64,000 nt of DNA, taken from positions 558,001 to 622,000 of the forward strand of contig NZ_CP117439.1 in the NCBI RefSeq assembly GCF_030687575.1. Direction: 5' to 3'. The DNA comes from Pseudomonas sp. FP2309. GTDB lineage: Bacteria; Pseudomonadota; Gammaproteobacteria; Pseudomonadales; Pseudomonadaceae. Position 1 is the stretch's first letter. The number at the start of each line of letters is the position of its first letter. The translations under genes and the position numbers were made by a program. Of the stretch, positions 28,448-38,191 are shown one piece after another. A model generated the notes under the pieces. That model worked only from the letters and a program-made list of their open reading frames with translations. It was not told the DNA's origin and did not search any database.

Positions 28448-29308
28448 TCAGGCTTTCGGCAGTGCGATGCCCTGGCCCATCTGTACTGGCGAACCCGCTA
28501 CCAGCTCCTCAGCCCACTTCACCTGATCCGGCCCGAACAGCACGATCGCGGTCGAACCCAACTTGAAGCGGCCCAGTTCGGCGCCTTTTTCCAAGTGAAT
28601 CGGTGCACGAGCGGCTTCGTCGTAGCGGAAGGTTTTCAGCTCGCGCTTCGGTGGTGTCACCAGGCCGGCCCACACGGTTTCAATCGACGCGACAATCATC
28701 GCCCCCACCAACACCACGGCCATCGGGCCGCGTTCGGTGTCGAACAGGCAGACAACACGCTCATTACGTGCAAACAGTTCCGGTACGTTTTCGGCGGTGG
28801 TCTGGTTGACCGAGAAGATCCGGCCGGGCACGTAGACCATTTCGCGCAGGGTGCCAGCCAGTGGCATGTGCACGCGGTGGTAGTCCTTCGGCGACAGGTA
28901 AATGGTGGCGAAGTCGCCGCCCATGAACGGTGCCGCGACCGCCGCATCGCCGCCCAGCAATTCCAGCACGCTGAAGCTGTGGCCCTTGGCCTGAAATACT
29001 CTACCGTGCTCGATTGGACCCAGTTGGCTGACCGCGCCATCGGCGGGGCTCAGCACCGCGCCTGGGGTCTGGTCCAGCGGCCGCGCGCCGTCTTTGAGAG
29101 CACGGGTGAAGAAGGCGTTGAAGTGCTCGTAAGCGGTCACGTCTTCAACCAGTGCCTGGGACATGTCCACTTGATAGCGCTTGGCGAACCAGGTGGTGAA
29201 CGCGTTCTTGAACCAGCGCACACGGCATTCGGCAATGCAGCCTGCCAGGCGCGACAGCAAGTGGTGCGGCAGCAAGTATTGGCTGAGGATAAACAACTGC
29301 TTTTTCAT
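28448..29308 (-). CDS. psd: Phosphatidylserine decarboxylase proenzyme
   Basis: 286 residues. The self-cleavage site LGST is at 250-253; Ser252 becomes the pyruvoyl group that does the decarboxylation to phosphatidylethanolamine. The catalytic triad partners are visible as D90 (SPADG) and H147 (YHRVHMP). Acts at the inner membrane. Downstream of rhdA with a 15-base gap, so the two are probably one transcript. Confidence 0.95.
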   Translation of the reverse strand: MKKQLFILSQYLLPHHLLSRLAGCIAECRVRWFKNAFTTWFAKRYQVDMSQALVEDVTAYEHFNAFFTRALKDGARPLDQTPGAVLSPADGAVSQLGPIEHGRVFQAKGHSFSVLELLGGDAAVAAPFMGGDFATIYLSPKDYHRVHMPLAGTLREMVYVPGRIFSVNQTTAENVPELFARNERVVCLFDTERGPMAVVLVGAMIVASIETVWAGLVTPPKRELKTFRYDEAARAPIHLEKGAELGRFKLGSTAIVLFGPDQVKWAEELVAGSPVQMGQGIALPKA

Positions 29309-29323
29309 AACTGTCCTTAAACT

Positions 29324-30139
29324 TTAAATCTCAACGGGGGTGTCGGGGTGGTTGCCCCATTCGCCCCAGGAACCGGCATAACCTTTGACTCGCGGATAAC
29401 CGAGCGCCTTGGCCACCAGGTAGGTGAAGCCAGAGCGGTGGTGAGTCTGGCAGTGGGTGATGATTTCTTTATCGCGGGTCAGCCCGAGGTCTTCGAGGAT
29501 CTGCGGCATGTCGCGGCGAATACGCAGGTTACGCGCCTTGTCCATGCCGGCGGTCCACTCAAAGTTCACCGCGCCGGGAATGTGCCCGCCTTTGGTCGCG
29601 AGCACCTTCTGGCCGGAGTATTCCAGCGGACCGCGCGCATCCCAGATGCCCAGGTCGGCGGCGCCGAGGCGGCTTTGCAGGTATTCGCGGGTGGCAGTAG
29701 GGCCATCGTGCAGCGTGAGGTTGACCGGGCCGCCGACGGTAGCGGGCACCTCGGTGGAAACCGGATGCTCACCCTCCAGCCAGGCCAGCAGGCCGCCGTC
29801 GAGGTAGTGATATTTCGGGTGGCCGATCACGTCGAGCATCCAGATAAAGCGCCCGGCCCAGCCACCGCCTTCGTCGTCGTACACCACGTAGGTGGCATCT
29901 GGGGTGTGGCCGATTTCACCGAACAGTTTTTCCAGGTCTGCCTGGTGGGGCAGCAGTCCGGGTGCCGGCGCCTGGCCCAATTGGGTGCGCTTGGGGTCAA
30001 CGAAATGCGCGCCGGGGATATGCCCTTCGGCGTAGCGGGCGGCACTGGTGAGGTCCACCACAATCAGGTGTTCGGCATCCAGGCGACTCAGCAGGTCGGC
30101 AGATTCGATCACCAGCGGCAAGCCAGAGAAGTCAGGCAT
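29324..30139 (-). CDS. rhdA: Thiosulfate:cyanide sulfurtransferase (rhodanese) RhdA
   Basis: 271 residues from MPDFSGLPLV (30139), the same length as Azotobacter RhdA. Two rhodanese modules; the active one carries Cys230 in CQTHHRS, an exact match to the RhdA active-site loop. Moves sulfane sulfur from thiosulfate to cyanide or other acceptors, and serves cyanide detoxification or Fe-S supply in pseudomonads. The extension up to 30193 was rejected because MPDF fits the family start. Confidence 0.93.
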   Translation of the reverse strand: MPDFSGLPLVIESADLLSRLDAEHLIVVDLTSAARYAEGHIPGAHFVDPKRTQLGQAPAPGLLPHQADLEKLFGEIGHTPDATYVVYDDEGGGWAGRFIWMLDVIGHPKYHYLDGGLLAWLEGEHPVSTEVPATVGGPVNLTLHDGPTATREYLQSRLGAADLGIWDARGPLEYSGQKVLATKGGHIPGAVNFEWTAGMDKARNLRIRRDMPQILEDLGLTRDKEIITHCQTHHRSGFTYLVAKALGYPRVKGYAGSWGEWGNHPDTPVEI

Positions 30140-30196
30140 GTGAGGTCTCCTGGGCACAAATGTTGGCGATAAAGGACGGCGATTGTAGCGCAAGCA

Positions 30197-31732
30197 TCAG
30201 ACGCTGCGGTTGGTAAAGCTGTGCAGCGCTTTCTCGATGCACTGGGCGGTTTTGCCGAAGGCTTGCACGGTGGTTTCCGAGAACGGCCCACCGCCCTGGT
30301 CGGCAACCATCACCATCACCACGCGACCGTTGCAGCTCATGGAGCGCAACAACAGGTGTTCACCATTGAACAGGCGACGCAGGATCGGCGGCAGCAAGGC
30401 TGAGAACTGTGCGTGGTTGTCGGGTGTGAGGCGCACCTGAGCGGATTTCTCCAGCAGGCGCTGCAGCAGCGTGCTGTTGACCACGTCGAGGCTCAGGTTG
30501 GTGGCGTCTTTGGGCAGGCCGTCGGCCTGGTGTACGCGCAAGGTGCTCAGGGCGCGATCGGCCATGAACAACAGGACCCGCTGCATGCCACTGGCGACCA
30601 GGGCTTCCTTGGCGCAGGTGGTCAAATGCATGGCGTTGGCGAAGCGGCTCGGCTCTTCCAGCAGTTCGGTGCAGCGGTTGCGCCAGACCGCGAGGGCTTC
30701 GGCAGTGGGGGGCGGTGCGGGCAGCAAGCCTCGATGGACCTTTTGCACATGCCACGGCCAGATCAGCGACAGCGCCGGGTGCCAGAGGTCGGGCATCAGG
30801 GTAGTGCGAGCGCTGGTGACGGCTTGCTGGTGAGATTGTTGCTGCACCTCAGCCAGCGATTGCTGCAAATACAGGGCGGTCAGGTACTGCCAGCGCTGGG
30901 TGTGCGGGCAGGTCCAGGACTCCTGGGCCGACATCGCCAGGCCGTTGGCCAGCAGCACGGTATTGGCCGGCTGGTTCAGCCAGCGGCGCAGGTTGGGTTC
31001 CGCATCGAGCAATTGCTGGTGGCGCAACGGGTCGTCTTCGCGGGCGATATGCAGCGCCCTGACCAGCAAACGTTGCTCGTTCAACAGCAGGGTGTAGCCC
31101 TGGGAAACCCAGATCGGCAAATGCCAGGCTTCGGTCAGGCCGAGGCACAGGTCCAGCAGGCGCACGCCGAACAAGGCCTGCTCGACCTTGCGCGCCGACT
31201 CGCCTTTGTGGATCACGCGCAGCTCCCACTCTTCAAGAAGCTTGGGGTACGCAACGGCCATCGGCCACAGCGGCGACAAAAACAGCAGGCTGCCCCAGTG
31301 GATGTCTTGCCACAGCCGTGCGAGGCGGCTGCCGAACAAGCCGTTGGCTTGTTGCGACGCATGCTGGCTCACCAGCAACAACTGGCGCAACGCAACGGGA
31401 ATCTCCTGGGCAGGCACCGAGGGCAGGCGCGCCAGCAGTTCTTCAGCGCGCTTGAGGCCCAGGCGATTAAGCGCCACTTCGAGGTTTTCCGCAGGTTCGG
31501 CCAGGCTGCCATGGGTATGGCTGTTGGCTTCGCGCATCACGCTGAGCACCAGCGCCGGGCTGTCTTGCATCAGCTCGGCAATATCTCGCAACGAACTGCG
31601 GCTGTCGCGGATTGCCTTGCACACACGGTCGTGGCTGGCCTGGGGAACAGGCAGCGGCACATCGTCCAGGCGCTTGATCCAAGCGGCCAGAGAAGTGGGT
31701 TTTGCAGTTGGGACTGTCGTTTCATTAGCCAT
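30197..31732 (-). CDS. HDOD-domain protein
   Basis: 511 residues from MANETTVPTA (31732). An HDOD domain fills roughly 20-290 (VCKAIRDSRSSLRDIAELMQDSPALVLSVMREANS is its usual entry), lacking the intact HD metal site, so a signalling or scaffold role is likely rather than hydrolysis. The C-terminal part (about 350-500) has GAF-like alternation of strands and helices. Divergent from motA; HDOD proteins often touch motility and c-di-GMP control, so a link is possible but unproven. Confidence 0.8.
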   Translation of the reverse strand: MANETTVPTAKPTSLAAWIKRLDDVPLPVPQASHDRVCKAIRDSRSSLRDIAELMQDSPALVLSVMREANSHTHGSLAEPAENLEVALNRLGLKRAEELLARLPSVPAQEIPVALRQLLLVSQHASQQANGLFGSRLARLWQDIHWGSLLFLSPLWPMAVAYPKLLEEWELRVIHKGESARKVEQALFGVRLLDLCLGLTEAWHLPIWVSQGYTLLLNEQRLLVRALHIAREDDPLRHQQLLDAEPNLRRWLNQPANTVLLANGLAMSAQESWTCPHTQRWQYLTALYLQQSLAEVQQQSHQQAVTSARTTLMPDLWHPALSLIWPWHVQKVHRGLLPAPPPTAEALAVWRNRCTELLEEPSRFANAMHLTTCAKEALVASGMQRVLLFMADRALSTLRVHQADGLPKDATNLSLDVVNSTLLQRLLEKSAQVRLTPDNHAQFSALLPPILRRLFNGEHLLLRSMSCNGRVVMVMVADQGGGPFSETTVQAFGKTAQCIEKALHSFTNRSV

Positions 31733-31782
31733 GATTGGGGCGCGATCATCACTTGCGGTCAACACGCCCGGAGTGGGCCGAA

Positions 31783-31810
31783 CTGGCTTTTCGCCTTAAC
31801 GGGCTATAGT
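31783..31810 (+). promoter_or_regulatory. Possible motA promoter
   Basis: A good -10 TATAGT (31805-31810) with a weak -35 CTGGCT (31783-31788) at 16 bases. It lies 90 bases upstream of motA. A stator gene might also use a flagellar sigma factor, but no such box is evident. Confidence 0.4.
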
Positions 31811-31899
31811 CTGGCGCAGTTTTGCCGATAAGTAGAACAAGAGTTTTTCAGTTCCCCCAAATATGTCCATGAACCCGACGGCGCAAGTACTCATCTCCT

Positions 31900-32751
31900 A
31901 TGGCTAAAATTATCGGCATCATCGTCGTCTTCGCGAGCGTGCTCGGCGGGTACGTCCTGTCCCACGGTAAAATTGCGGCACTGGTCCAGCCTTTCGAGGT
32001 GTTGATTATTGGCGGTGCGGCACTGGGTGCCTTTTTGCAGGCCAACCCCGGCTACATGACCATGCACGTGGTCAAGAAGTCGTTGGCCATGTTTGGTTCG
32101 CGCTTCACCCACACTTTCTACCTGGAAGTGCTGGGCCTGGTGTACGAGATCCTCAACAAGAGCCGCCGCGAAGGCATGATGGCGATCGAGGCCGATATCG
32201 AAGACGCTGCTGCCAGCCCGATTTTCGCCAAGTACCCGGCCGTGCTCAAAGACGAGCGCATGACCGCCTACATCTGCGATTACCTGCGCATCATGTCCTC
32301 CGGCAACATGGCCCCTCACGAGCTGGAAGGCCTGTTCGACATGGAATTGTTCAGCCTCAAGGAAGAGCTGGAGCACCCGTCCCATGCCGTTACCGGTATC
32401 GCTGACGGCATGCCGGGTTTCGGTATCGTCGCGGCGGTACTGGGTATCGTGGTGACCATGGCTTCTCTGGGCGAAGGTGACCAGGCCGCGATCGGCATGC
32501 ACGTAGGTGCGGCGCTGGTGGGTACCTTCTTCGGTATTCTCGCGGCGTACGGCTTCTTCGGCCCGCTGGCGACCTCCCTGGCCCACGATGCCAAGGAAGA
32601 AATCAACCTGTACGAGTCGATCAAGGCCAGCCTGGTGGCGTCCGCGTCCGGCATGCCGCCGTCGCTGGCAGTGGAATTTGGTCGCAAAGTGCTGTACCCC
32701 AAGCACCGCCCAAGTTTCGCCGAGCTGGAACAAGCGGTTCGCGGTCGCTAA
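31900..32751 (+). CDS. motA: Flagellar motor stator protein MotA
   Basis: 283 residues, four membrane helices. Starts AKIIGIIVVFASVLGGYVLSHGK and has the cytoplasmic loop with R-x-E features (LKDERMTAYICDYLRI) that contacts FliG. The conserved helix-3 segment GIVAAVLGIVVTMASLGEGDQA is present. Forms the proton channel with MotB. motB follows after 3 bases. Confidence 0.96.
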   Translation: MAKIIGIIVVFASVLGGYVLSHGKIAALVQPFEVLIIGGAALGAFLQANPGYMTMHVVKKSLAMFGSRFTHTFYLEVLGLVYEILNKSRREGMMAIEADIEDAAASPIFAKYPAVLKDERMTAYICDYLRIMSSGNMAPHELEGLFDMELFSLKEELEHPSHAVTGIADGMPGFGIVAAVLGIVVTMASLGEGDQAAIGMHVGAALVGTFFGILAAYGFFGPLATSLAHDAKEEINLYESIKASLVASASGMPPSLAVEFGRKVLYPKHRPSFAELEQAVRGR

Positions 32752-32754
32752 GTC

Positions 32755-33771
32755 ATGGAAAACAACCAGCCGATAATCATCAAGCGCGTCAAGCGCTTCG
32801 CTGCGGGGCATCATGGCGGCGCCTGGAAAATCGCCTTCGCCGACTTTGCGACGGCGATGATGGCGTTCTTCCTGGTGTTGTGGCTGATGTCCACCGCCAC
32901 GCCCGAACAGAAAATCGCCATCGCCGGTTACTTCAAAGACCCGATTGGCTTTTCCGAAAGCGGCACGCCTTTTGTGATCGACCTGGGCGGCTCGCCGCAG
33001 TTGGCGCCTGAGCGCACCATCAACCCCGAGGTCAAGACTGAAGCACCACAGGAAAAAATCCCGATCGAGCGCGACACGGTCGAGGCCATGGCCGAGCAGG
33101 TCGAGCAGGAACGCCTGGAATTGCTGCTGCAGGAGTTGCAGAACAAGGTCGAGGAGAACCCGCAGCTGCTCAAGTTCAAGGACCAGATTTCGTTCGAAAT
33201 CACGCCCGAAGGCTTGCGCATCCAGATCACCGATGCCGCCAACCGGCCGATGTTCGACTCTGGCAGCGCGCGCTTGAAGCCGTACTTTGAAGACATCCTG
33301 CTGGCCATGGCCGACACCATCAAGACGGTGCCGAACAAGATCAGCATCAGTGGTCATACTGACGCCAAACCGTATGCAGGCCAGGGCGATTTCGGCAACT
33401 GGGAGCTGTCGGCCAACCGCGCCAACGCTGCACGCCGTGCACTGGTGGCCGGCAGCTACCCGGATCCGCAAGTCGCGCGGGTAGTGGGTTTTGCCTCATC
33501 GCAGTTGTTTGATCACAAAGACCCGTTCAACCCGGCCAACCGGCGCATCGACATTGTCGTGCTGACCAAAAAGGCCCAGCGCGCGATTGAAGGTGACCAG
33601 CCGCCAGCGCAACCGACCCCAGGTGCCGGTGCACCAGGCGAAGTGCCGGCCGACCCGAACGCGATCCCGCCGGGTCAGGAACCATTGCCGGCCCACGAAC
33701 TGCGTCAGAAGTTGAATCTGTTTGATGATGGTGGGGTGAAAGACCCTACGGCACCTAAGGCGGGTTCCTAA
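32755..33771 (+). CDS. motB: Flagellar motor stator protein MotB
   Basis: 338 residues. One N-terminal helix carries the proton-binding Asp30 (IAFADFATAMMAFFLVLWLM spans 27-46). The OmpA-like peptidoglycan-binding domain (about 150-275) includes ISGHTDAKPY and NRRIDIVVL. A Pro/Ala-rich tail of about 60 residues follows. Anchors the stator to the cell wall. Together with motA this is the housekeeping MotAB pair. Confidence 0.96.
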   Translation: MENNQPIIIKRVKRFAAGHHGGAWKIAFADFATAMMAFFLVLWLMSTATPEQKIAIAGYFKDPIGFSESGTPFVIDLGGSPQLAPERTINPEVKTEAPQEKIPIERDTVEAMAEQVEQERLELLLQELQNKVEENPQLLKFKDQISFEITPEGLRIQITDAANRPMFDSGSARLKPYFEDILLAMADTIKTVPNKISISGHTDAKPYAGQGDFGNWELSANRANAARRALVAGSYPDPQVARVVGFASSQLFDHKDPFNPANRRIDIVVLTKKAQRAIEGDQPPAQPTPGAGAPGEVPADPNAIPPGQEPLPAHELRQKLNLFDDGGVKDPTAPKAGS

Positions 33772-33794
33772 GGTGCTCTGATGGAAGGGTTGGT

Positions 33795-33823
33795 TGTGGT
33801 GAGCGGGCAACCCGCTCGCCACA
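33795..33823. terminator. Bidirectional hairpin between motB and rsgA
   Basis: Arms TGTGGTGAGCGGG (33795-33807) and CCCGCTCGCCACA (33811-33823) with a 3-base loop and one G-U pair. Lies between converging genes. It is REP-like and lacks a clear T-run. Confidence 0.6.
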
Positions 33824-33838
33824 GGCCATCTATGCAGT

Positions 33839-34870
33839 TTAGTAACTGCTCTCCGGCAAGCTCGCAATAATCGACCGATAGCTGTTCATCCGCTGCTGCT
33901 GCACACGGCCGTCTTCCAGGGCCTTGAGCAACGCACACCCCGGCTCGCGGTCGTGTTTGCAGTCGCGGAAGCGGCACGTGCCGATCAGGTCGTTGAACTC
34001 GATGAAACCCGCTTCCACATCGCTGCGGCTCACGTGGCCCAGGCCGAATTCGCGAATACCAGGGGAGTCAATCAGCTCACCGCCGCCTGGGAAGTGGAAC
34101 AACCGTGCGGTGGTGGTGGTGTGGGTGCCCTGGCCGGACAGCTCCGACAGCGGGCCTACACGGGTGTCGACCTCAGGCAGCAAGCTGTTGACCAGCGATG
34201 ACTTGCCCACGCCGGACTGGCCGACAAACACGCTGATGCGCCCGTCCAACTGCTGTTGCAGCTGTTCCATGCCATTGCCGTGATGGGCGGAGACTTCCAG
34301 CACTGGGTAACCCAGGGTGCGGTAGACCGCCAGCAGCGCGTTGAGCGCCGGCGCGTTCTGTTCGTCGATCAAGTCGAATTTGTTCAGCAGCAACAGCGGG
34401 CGAATGCCGGCATGCTCGGCCGCCACCAGGTAGCGGTCGATCAAGTTGGCATGGGGCTCGGGCAGCGGCGCGAACACGATCACGATCATGTCGACGTTGG
34501 CCGCGACCGGCTTGAGTTGGCCACGGCTGTCGGGGCGGCGCAGTTCGGTGGTGCGCGGCAACTGGGCGACGATCACGCCGATGCCCTGGTTGCCGGCACG
34601 CCAGACCACCTTGTCGCCGGTGACCAGCGCAGGCAGGTTGGCGCGTAAGTGGCAGCGGGAAACGGAGCCGGCGAGCTCGCCTTCCAGCGCCTCGACTTCG
34701 ACCTGCACACCAAAGTGCGCGATCACCAGGCCTGTCTGCTCGGGGCCCAGGTCGCCGCCCTCGAGCGCTTCCACGGCGGAGGACTCACGTTTGGCGGCGC
34801 GTGCGGCGCGCTCACCTTGAATCTTTTCGATGCGCCAGTTTTGGCGACGATTGAGCTGGCGTTTGGCCAT
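33839..34870 (-). CDS. rsgA: Small-subunit biogenesis GTPase RsgA
   Basis: 343 residues from [10 protein letters not shown] (34870). Circularly permuted GTPase: the NKFDL (G4) block comes before GQSGVGKSS (G1), and [10 protein letters not shown] follows. An N-terminal OB fold and a C-terminal zinc knuckle ([14 protein letters not shown]) complete the family plan. Helps mature the 30S subunit. Divergent from orn, as in E. coli. Confidence 0.95.
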   Translation of the reverse strand: MAKRQLNRRQNWRIEKIQGERAARAAKRESSAVEALEGGDLGPEQTGLVIAHFGVQVEVEALEGELAGSVSRCHLRANLPALVTGDKVVWRAGNQGIGVIVAQLPRTTELRRPDSRGQLKPVAANVDMIVIVFAPLPEPHANLIDRYLVAAEHAGIRPLLLLNKFDLIDEQNAPALNALLAVYRTLGYPVLEVSAHHGNGMEQLQQQLDGRISVFVGQSGVGKSSLVNSLLPEVDTRVGPLSELSGQGTHTTTTARLFHFPGGGELIDSPGIREFGLGHVSRSDVEAGFIEFNDLIGTCRFRDCKHDREPGCALLKALEDGRVQQQRMNSYRSIIASLPESSY

Positions 34871-34978
34871 TGGTGTTCCGTGTCGATAATGCAAAGGTTG
34901 GGTGAAACGGTCGCGAGTCTAGCACGCCCCCGCCTGCTAAACTGCGCAGCTACGCCAAGGTGCCAAGAGAATCAAGCC

Positions 34979-35521
34979 ATGCAAAACCCACAGAACCTGA
35001 TTTGGATCGATCTGGAAATGACCGGTCTGAACCCCGACACCGATGTCATCATCGAGATGGCCACGATTGTCACCGACAGTAATCTCAATACTTTGGCCGA
35101 AGGTCCGGTGATCGCCATCCACCACAGCGATGCCGTGCTCGCCACCATGGATGAGTGGAACACCCGCACCCACGGCAACTCCGGCCTGACCCAGCGCGTA
35201 CGCGACAGCCGCATCAGCATGGCCGAGGCCGAGGCCCAAACCATCGCCTTCCTGGAAAAATGGGTGCCCAAGGGCAAGTCGCCGATCTGCGGCAACAGCA
35301 TTTGTCAGGATCGTCGCTTTCTCTATACCCACATGAAGGGGTTGGAGAGCTACTTCCACTACCGCAATCTGGACGTGTCCACGCTCAAAGAGCTGGCGGC
35401 GCGCTGGGCCCCGGAAGTCAAAGACAGCTTCCATAAAGGCAGCACTCACCTGGCATTGGACGATATCCGCGAGTCGATCGCCGAGCTGCAGCATTACCGC
35501 AAGCATTTCATCAAGGCATGA
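34979..35521 (+). CDS. orn: Oligoribonuclease
   Basis: 180 residues. DEDDh exonuclease: D11 and E13 in IDLEMTGL, and a later [11 protein letters not shown] block with the catalytic His/Asp. Degrades diribonucleotides, including pGpG from c-di-GMP breakdown. The ATG 34979 was chosen; the open frame upstream to 34649 is antisense to rsgA. A TGCTAAACT extended -10-like box lies near 34935. Confidence 0.96.
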   Translation: MQNPQNLIWIDLEMTGLNPDTDVIIEMATIVTDSNLNTLAEGPVIAIHHSDAVLATMDEWNTRTHGNSGLTQRVRDSRISMAEAEAQTIAFLEKWVPKGKSPICGNSICQDRRFLYTHMKGLESYFHYRNLDVSTLKELAARWAPEVKDSFHKGSTHLALDDIRESIAELQHYRKHFIKA

Positions 35522-35591
35522 TGCGCGCCTTCTTAATGAGCGGCCTTGCGGTCTTGAGCGGGCCCATGACAATTGCGCAAGGATCGCCTTC

Positions 35592-36206
35592 ATGCTGTTG
35601 ATGCTCTACCTCATCGCCATCACCGCCGAAGCCATGACCGGGGCCCTGTCTGCGGGGCGTCGCGGCATGGACTGGTTTGGCGTGGTGTTGATTGCCTGCG
35701 TGACGGCACTGGGTGGCGGTTCGGTGCGCGATATGTTGTTGGGGCATTACCCGTTGACGTGGGTCAAGCACCCGGAATACCTGGTGCTGACCTCGGTCGC
35801 GGCGCTGGTGACGATCTTTATTGCGCCGCTGATGCGGCATCTGCGCTCGCTGTTCCTGGCGCTGGATGCGGTGGGTTTGGTGGCGTTCACCCTGATCGGC
35901 TGCATGACCGCCCTGGAAATGGGCCACGGCATGCTGGTGGCGTCGGTCAGCGGTGTGATCACCGGGGTGTTCGGCGGCATCCTGCGGGATATCTTCTGTA
36001 ACGACATTCCGCTGATTTTCCGTCGTGAGCTGTATGCCAGCGTGTCGTTCCTCGCTGCGTGGTTCTACTTGCTGTGCCTTTATCTGGAGTTGCCCAGCGA
36101 GCAGGCGATTCTGCTGACGCTGTTCAGCGGCTTTCTATTGCGACTGCTGGCGATCCGCTTTCACTGGGAAATGCCCAAGTTCGTCTACAACGATGATGTG
36201 CACTAA
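35592..36206 (+). CDS. TRIC/UPF0126-family membrane protein
   Basis: 204 residues with about seven hydrophobic segments in two similar halves, each with a Gly-rich kink (TALGGGSVRDMLLG and SGVITGVFGGILRDIFC). These repeated G-G-x-x-R-D motifs mark the trimeric intracellular cation channel / UPF0126 (YadS) family. Bacterial members conduct monovalent cations; the role here is unknown. The stop overlaps the convergent queG stop by 4 bases. Confidence 0.88.
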   Translation: MLLMLYLIAITAEAMTGALSAGRRGMDWFGVVLIACVTALGGGSVRDMLLGHYPLTWVKHPEYLVLTSVAALVTIFIAPLMRHLRSLFLALDAVGLVAFTLIGCMTALEMGHGMLVASVSGVITGVFGGILRDIFCNDIPLIFRRELYASVSFLAAWFYLLCLYLELPSEQAILLTLFSGFLLRLLAIRFHWEMPKFVYNDDVH

Positions 36207-37267
36207 CGCGTAGCGTGTCTGTTCAGCGCCCATTCCACGTGTTCGCGCACCAACTCCGATGGATAGTCCCTGCGCGCCTTCAAGGCTTCCAGCACCGGAA
36301 TACTCGAAGGCGCATTGCCCAGGCCCACCGCCAGGTTACGCAGCCAACGCTCGTAACCGGCGCGGCGCAGGGGGGAGCCTTCGGTGCTGCTGAGAAATTT
36401 ATCCTCATCCCACATAAACAACTCGGCCAGTTCAGCGTTATCCAGGTTATGCCGTGGTTTGAAATCGCTTTCGGTGGTGGGGCGAGCGAAACGATTCCAC
36501 GGACAAACGATCTGACAGTCATCGCAGCCGAATACCCGATTGCCGATCAGCGGGCGCAGGTCTTCAGGGATCGCGCTCTTGAGTTCGATGGTCAGGTATG
36601 AAATGCAGCGCCGGGCGTCCAGCACGTAGGGGCCGATAAAGGCATTGGTCGGGCAGATGTCCAGGCAAGCGGTGCAGCGGCCGCAGTGTTCGGTGCTGTG
36701 GGGAGCATCCACCGGCAGCGGCAAGTCGACAAACAGCTCGCTCAAAAAGAAGTAACTGCCGGCCTTGCGATTGAGCACCAGGGTGTTTTTACCGATCCAG
36801 CCCAGCCCCGCTTTCTCGGCAATGGCTTTTTCCAGGACCGGTGCGCTGTCGACAAAGGCACGAAAGCCAAACGGGCCGATCTGAGCTTGTATGCGATCGG
36901 CCAGTTGCTGCACGCGCTTGCGGATCAGCTTGTGGTAGTCGCGGCCCAGGGCGTAGCGCGAGATGTAGGCTTTATCCGGCTGTGCCAGCAACTGCGCCAT
37001 TTGCGTGTCGCCTGGCAGATAATCCATGCGCAGCGACACCACGCGCAGTGTGCCTGGCACTAACTCTTCGGGGTGGGAGCGCTTGCTGCCATGGGCGCCC
37101 ATGTAGTCCATCTCGCCGTGGTAGCCCGCGTCGAGCCAGCGTTGCAGATGCTGTTCATGCTCAGCCAGGTCCAGGCCGCTGATGCCGACTTGTTGAAAGC
37201 CCAGCTCGCGGCCCCAGTCTTTGATCGATTGGGCGAGGGCGGGCAGATCGGAGGTAATAGCAGGCAT
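36203..37267 (-). CDS. queG: Epoxyqueuosine reductase
   Basis: 354 residues from MPAITSDLPA (37267). Cobalamin- and Fe-S-dependent enzyme for the last step of queuosine tRNA modification. Two 4Fe-4S sets are visible: CGRCTACLDICPTNAF and CDDCQIVCPWNRF. The start chosen fits the family; the track upstream overlaps the next gene on the other strand. Divergent from nnrD by 63 bases. Confidence 0.94.
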   Translation of the reverse strand: MPAITSDLPALAQSIKDWGRELGFQQVGISGLDLAEHEQHLQRWLDAGYHGEMDYMGAHGSKRSHPEELVPGTLRVVSLRMDYLPGDTQMAQLLAQPDKAYISRYALGRDYHKLIRKRVQQLADRIQAQIGPFGFRAFVDSAPVLEKAIAEKAGLGWIGKNTLVLNRKAGSYFFLSELFVDLPLPVDAPHSTEHCGRCTACLDICPTNAFIGPYVLDARRCISYLTIELKSAIPEDLRPLIGNRVFGCDDCQIVCPWNRFARPTTESDFKPRHNLDNAELAELFMWDEDKFLSSTEGSPLRRAGYERWLRNLAVGLGNAPSSIPVLEALKARRDYPSELVREHVEWALNRHATR

Positions 37268-37330
37268 GAGACGCGGGAAACCACAGGTGAGATGCGTATA
37301 ATTCTGCCAGACATCGGAGCTTGAAGACGC

Positions 37331-38191
37331 ATGCCGCAGACAAAACACGAAATAACCGACGTTCAGTCGCTGTTGCCTGGCCATTTGCCACAACTGCCTG
37401 CACGTTCCGCCAGCGCCCACAAAGGTCAGTTCGGCCACCTGTTGGTCGTCGGCGGCGACCGCGGCGTGGGTGGCGCGGCGTTGCTGAGCGCCGAAAGTGC
37501 GTTGCGCGCGGGTGCGGGCATGGTGTCGCTGGCAACTCGTATTGAGCACGTGCCGGCGGCCTTGGCGCGTTTGCCGGAGGTCATGACTGTGGACGTGAGT
37601 TCGGCTAACCAGTTGATGGGCTTGCTGGAGAAGATTTCGGTCATCGTCATAGGTCCGGGCCTGGGCGAGGCCGCTTGGGGCAAAAGCCTGTTATCGCTTG
37701 CTGCCAATACGAAACAACCCCAGGTGTGGGATGCCGATGCCTTGAATCAGTTGGCCAAGGGCTGCGTGAGCCTTCCCGCCGGCAGCGTGATTACCCCGCA
37801 CCCAGGCGAGGCTGCGCGACTGTTGGGGGTGTCGACAGCCGAAGTTCAGGCCGACCGCCTTAAGGTGGCGCGCGCGTTGAGCCAGAGATTCAACGCCGTC
37901 GCGATTCTCAAGGGAGCTGGCAGTTTGATTGCCAGCCCGGACGGGCGGGTCGCCCGCTGTGACCAGGGTCATCCGGCGATGGCGACGGCGGGTCTTGGCG
38001 ATGTGCTGGCCGGCCTGGTGGGCGCGTTGCTGGCCCAGGGCATGCCGGCTTATGAGGCCAGTTGCCTGGCCGTGTGGTTGCACGCCACCGCCGGGGAGCG
38101 CCAGGGGCTCTCGGGGCGCGGCCTGGCTGCCAGTGATCTGATACCTGCCATTCGTCAATTGTTGGAGGAGCAGTCTCCGTGTCTGAAGTAA
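37331..38191 (+). CDS. nnrD: ADP-dependent NAD(P)H-hydrate dehydratase
   Basis: 286 residues. Ribokinase-like dehydratase domain only, with HLLVVGGDRGVGGAALLSAESALRAGAG, the HPGEAARLL block and the catalytic HPAMATAGLGDVLAGLVG stretch. Repairs damaged NAD(P)H hydrate in the cytosol. The N-terminal epimerase domain found in E. coli Nnr is absent here, so that activity must be encoded elsewhere. Overlaps tsaE by 13 bases. Confidence 0.9.
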   Translation: MPQTKHEITDVQSLLPGHLPQLPARSASAHKGQFGHLLVVGGDRGVGGAALLSAESALRAGAGMVSLATRIEHVPAALARLPEVMTVDVSSANQLMGLLEKISVIVIGPGLGEAAWGKSLLSLAANTKQPQVWDADALNQLAKGCVSLPAGSVITPHPGEAARLLGVSTAEVQADRLKVARALSQRFNAVAILKGAGSLIASPDGRVARCDQGHPAMATAGLGDVLAGLVGALLAQGMPAYEASCLAVWLHATAGERQGLSGRGLAASDLIPAIRQLLEEQSPCLK

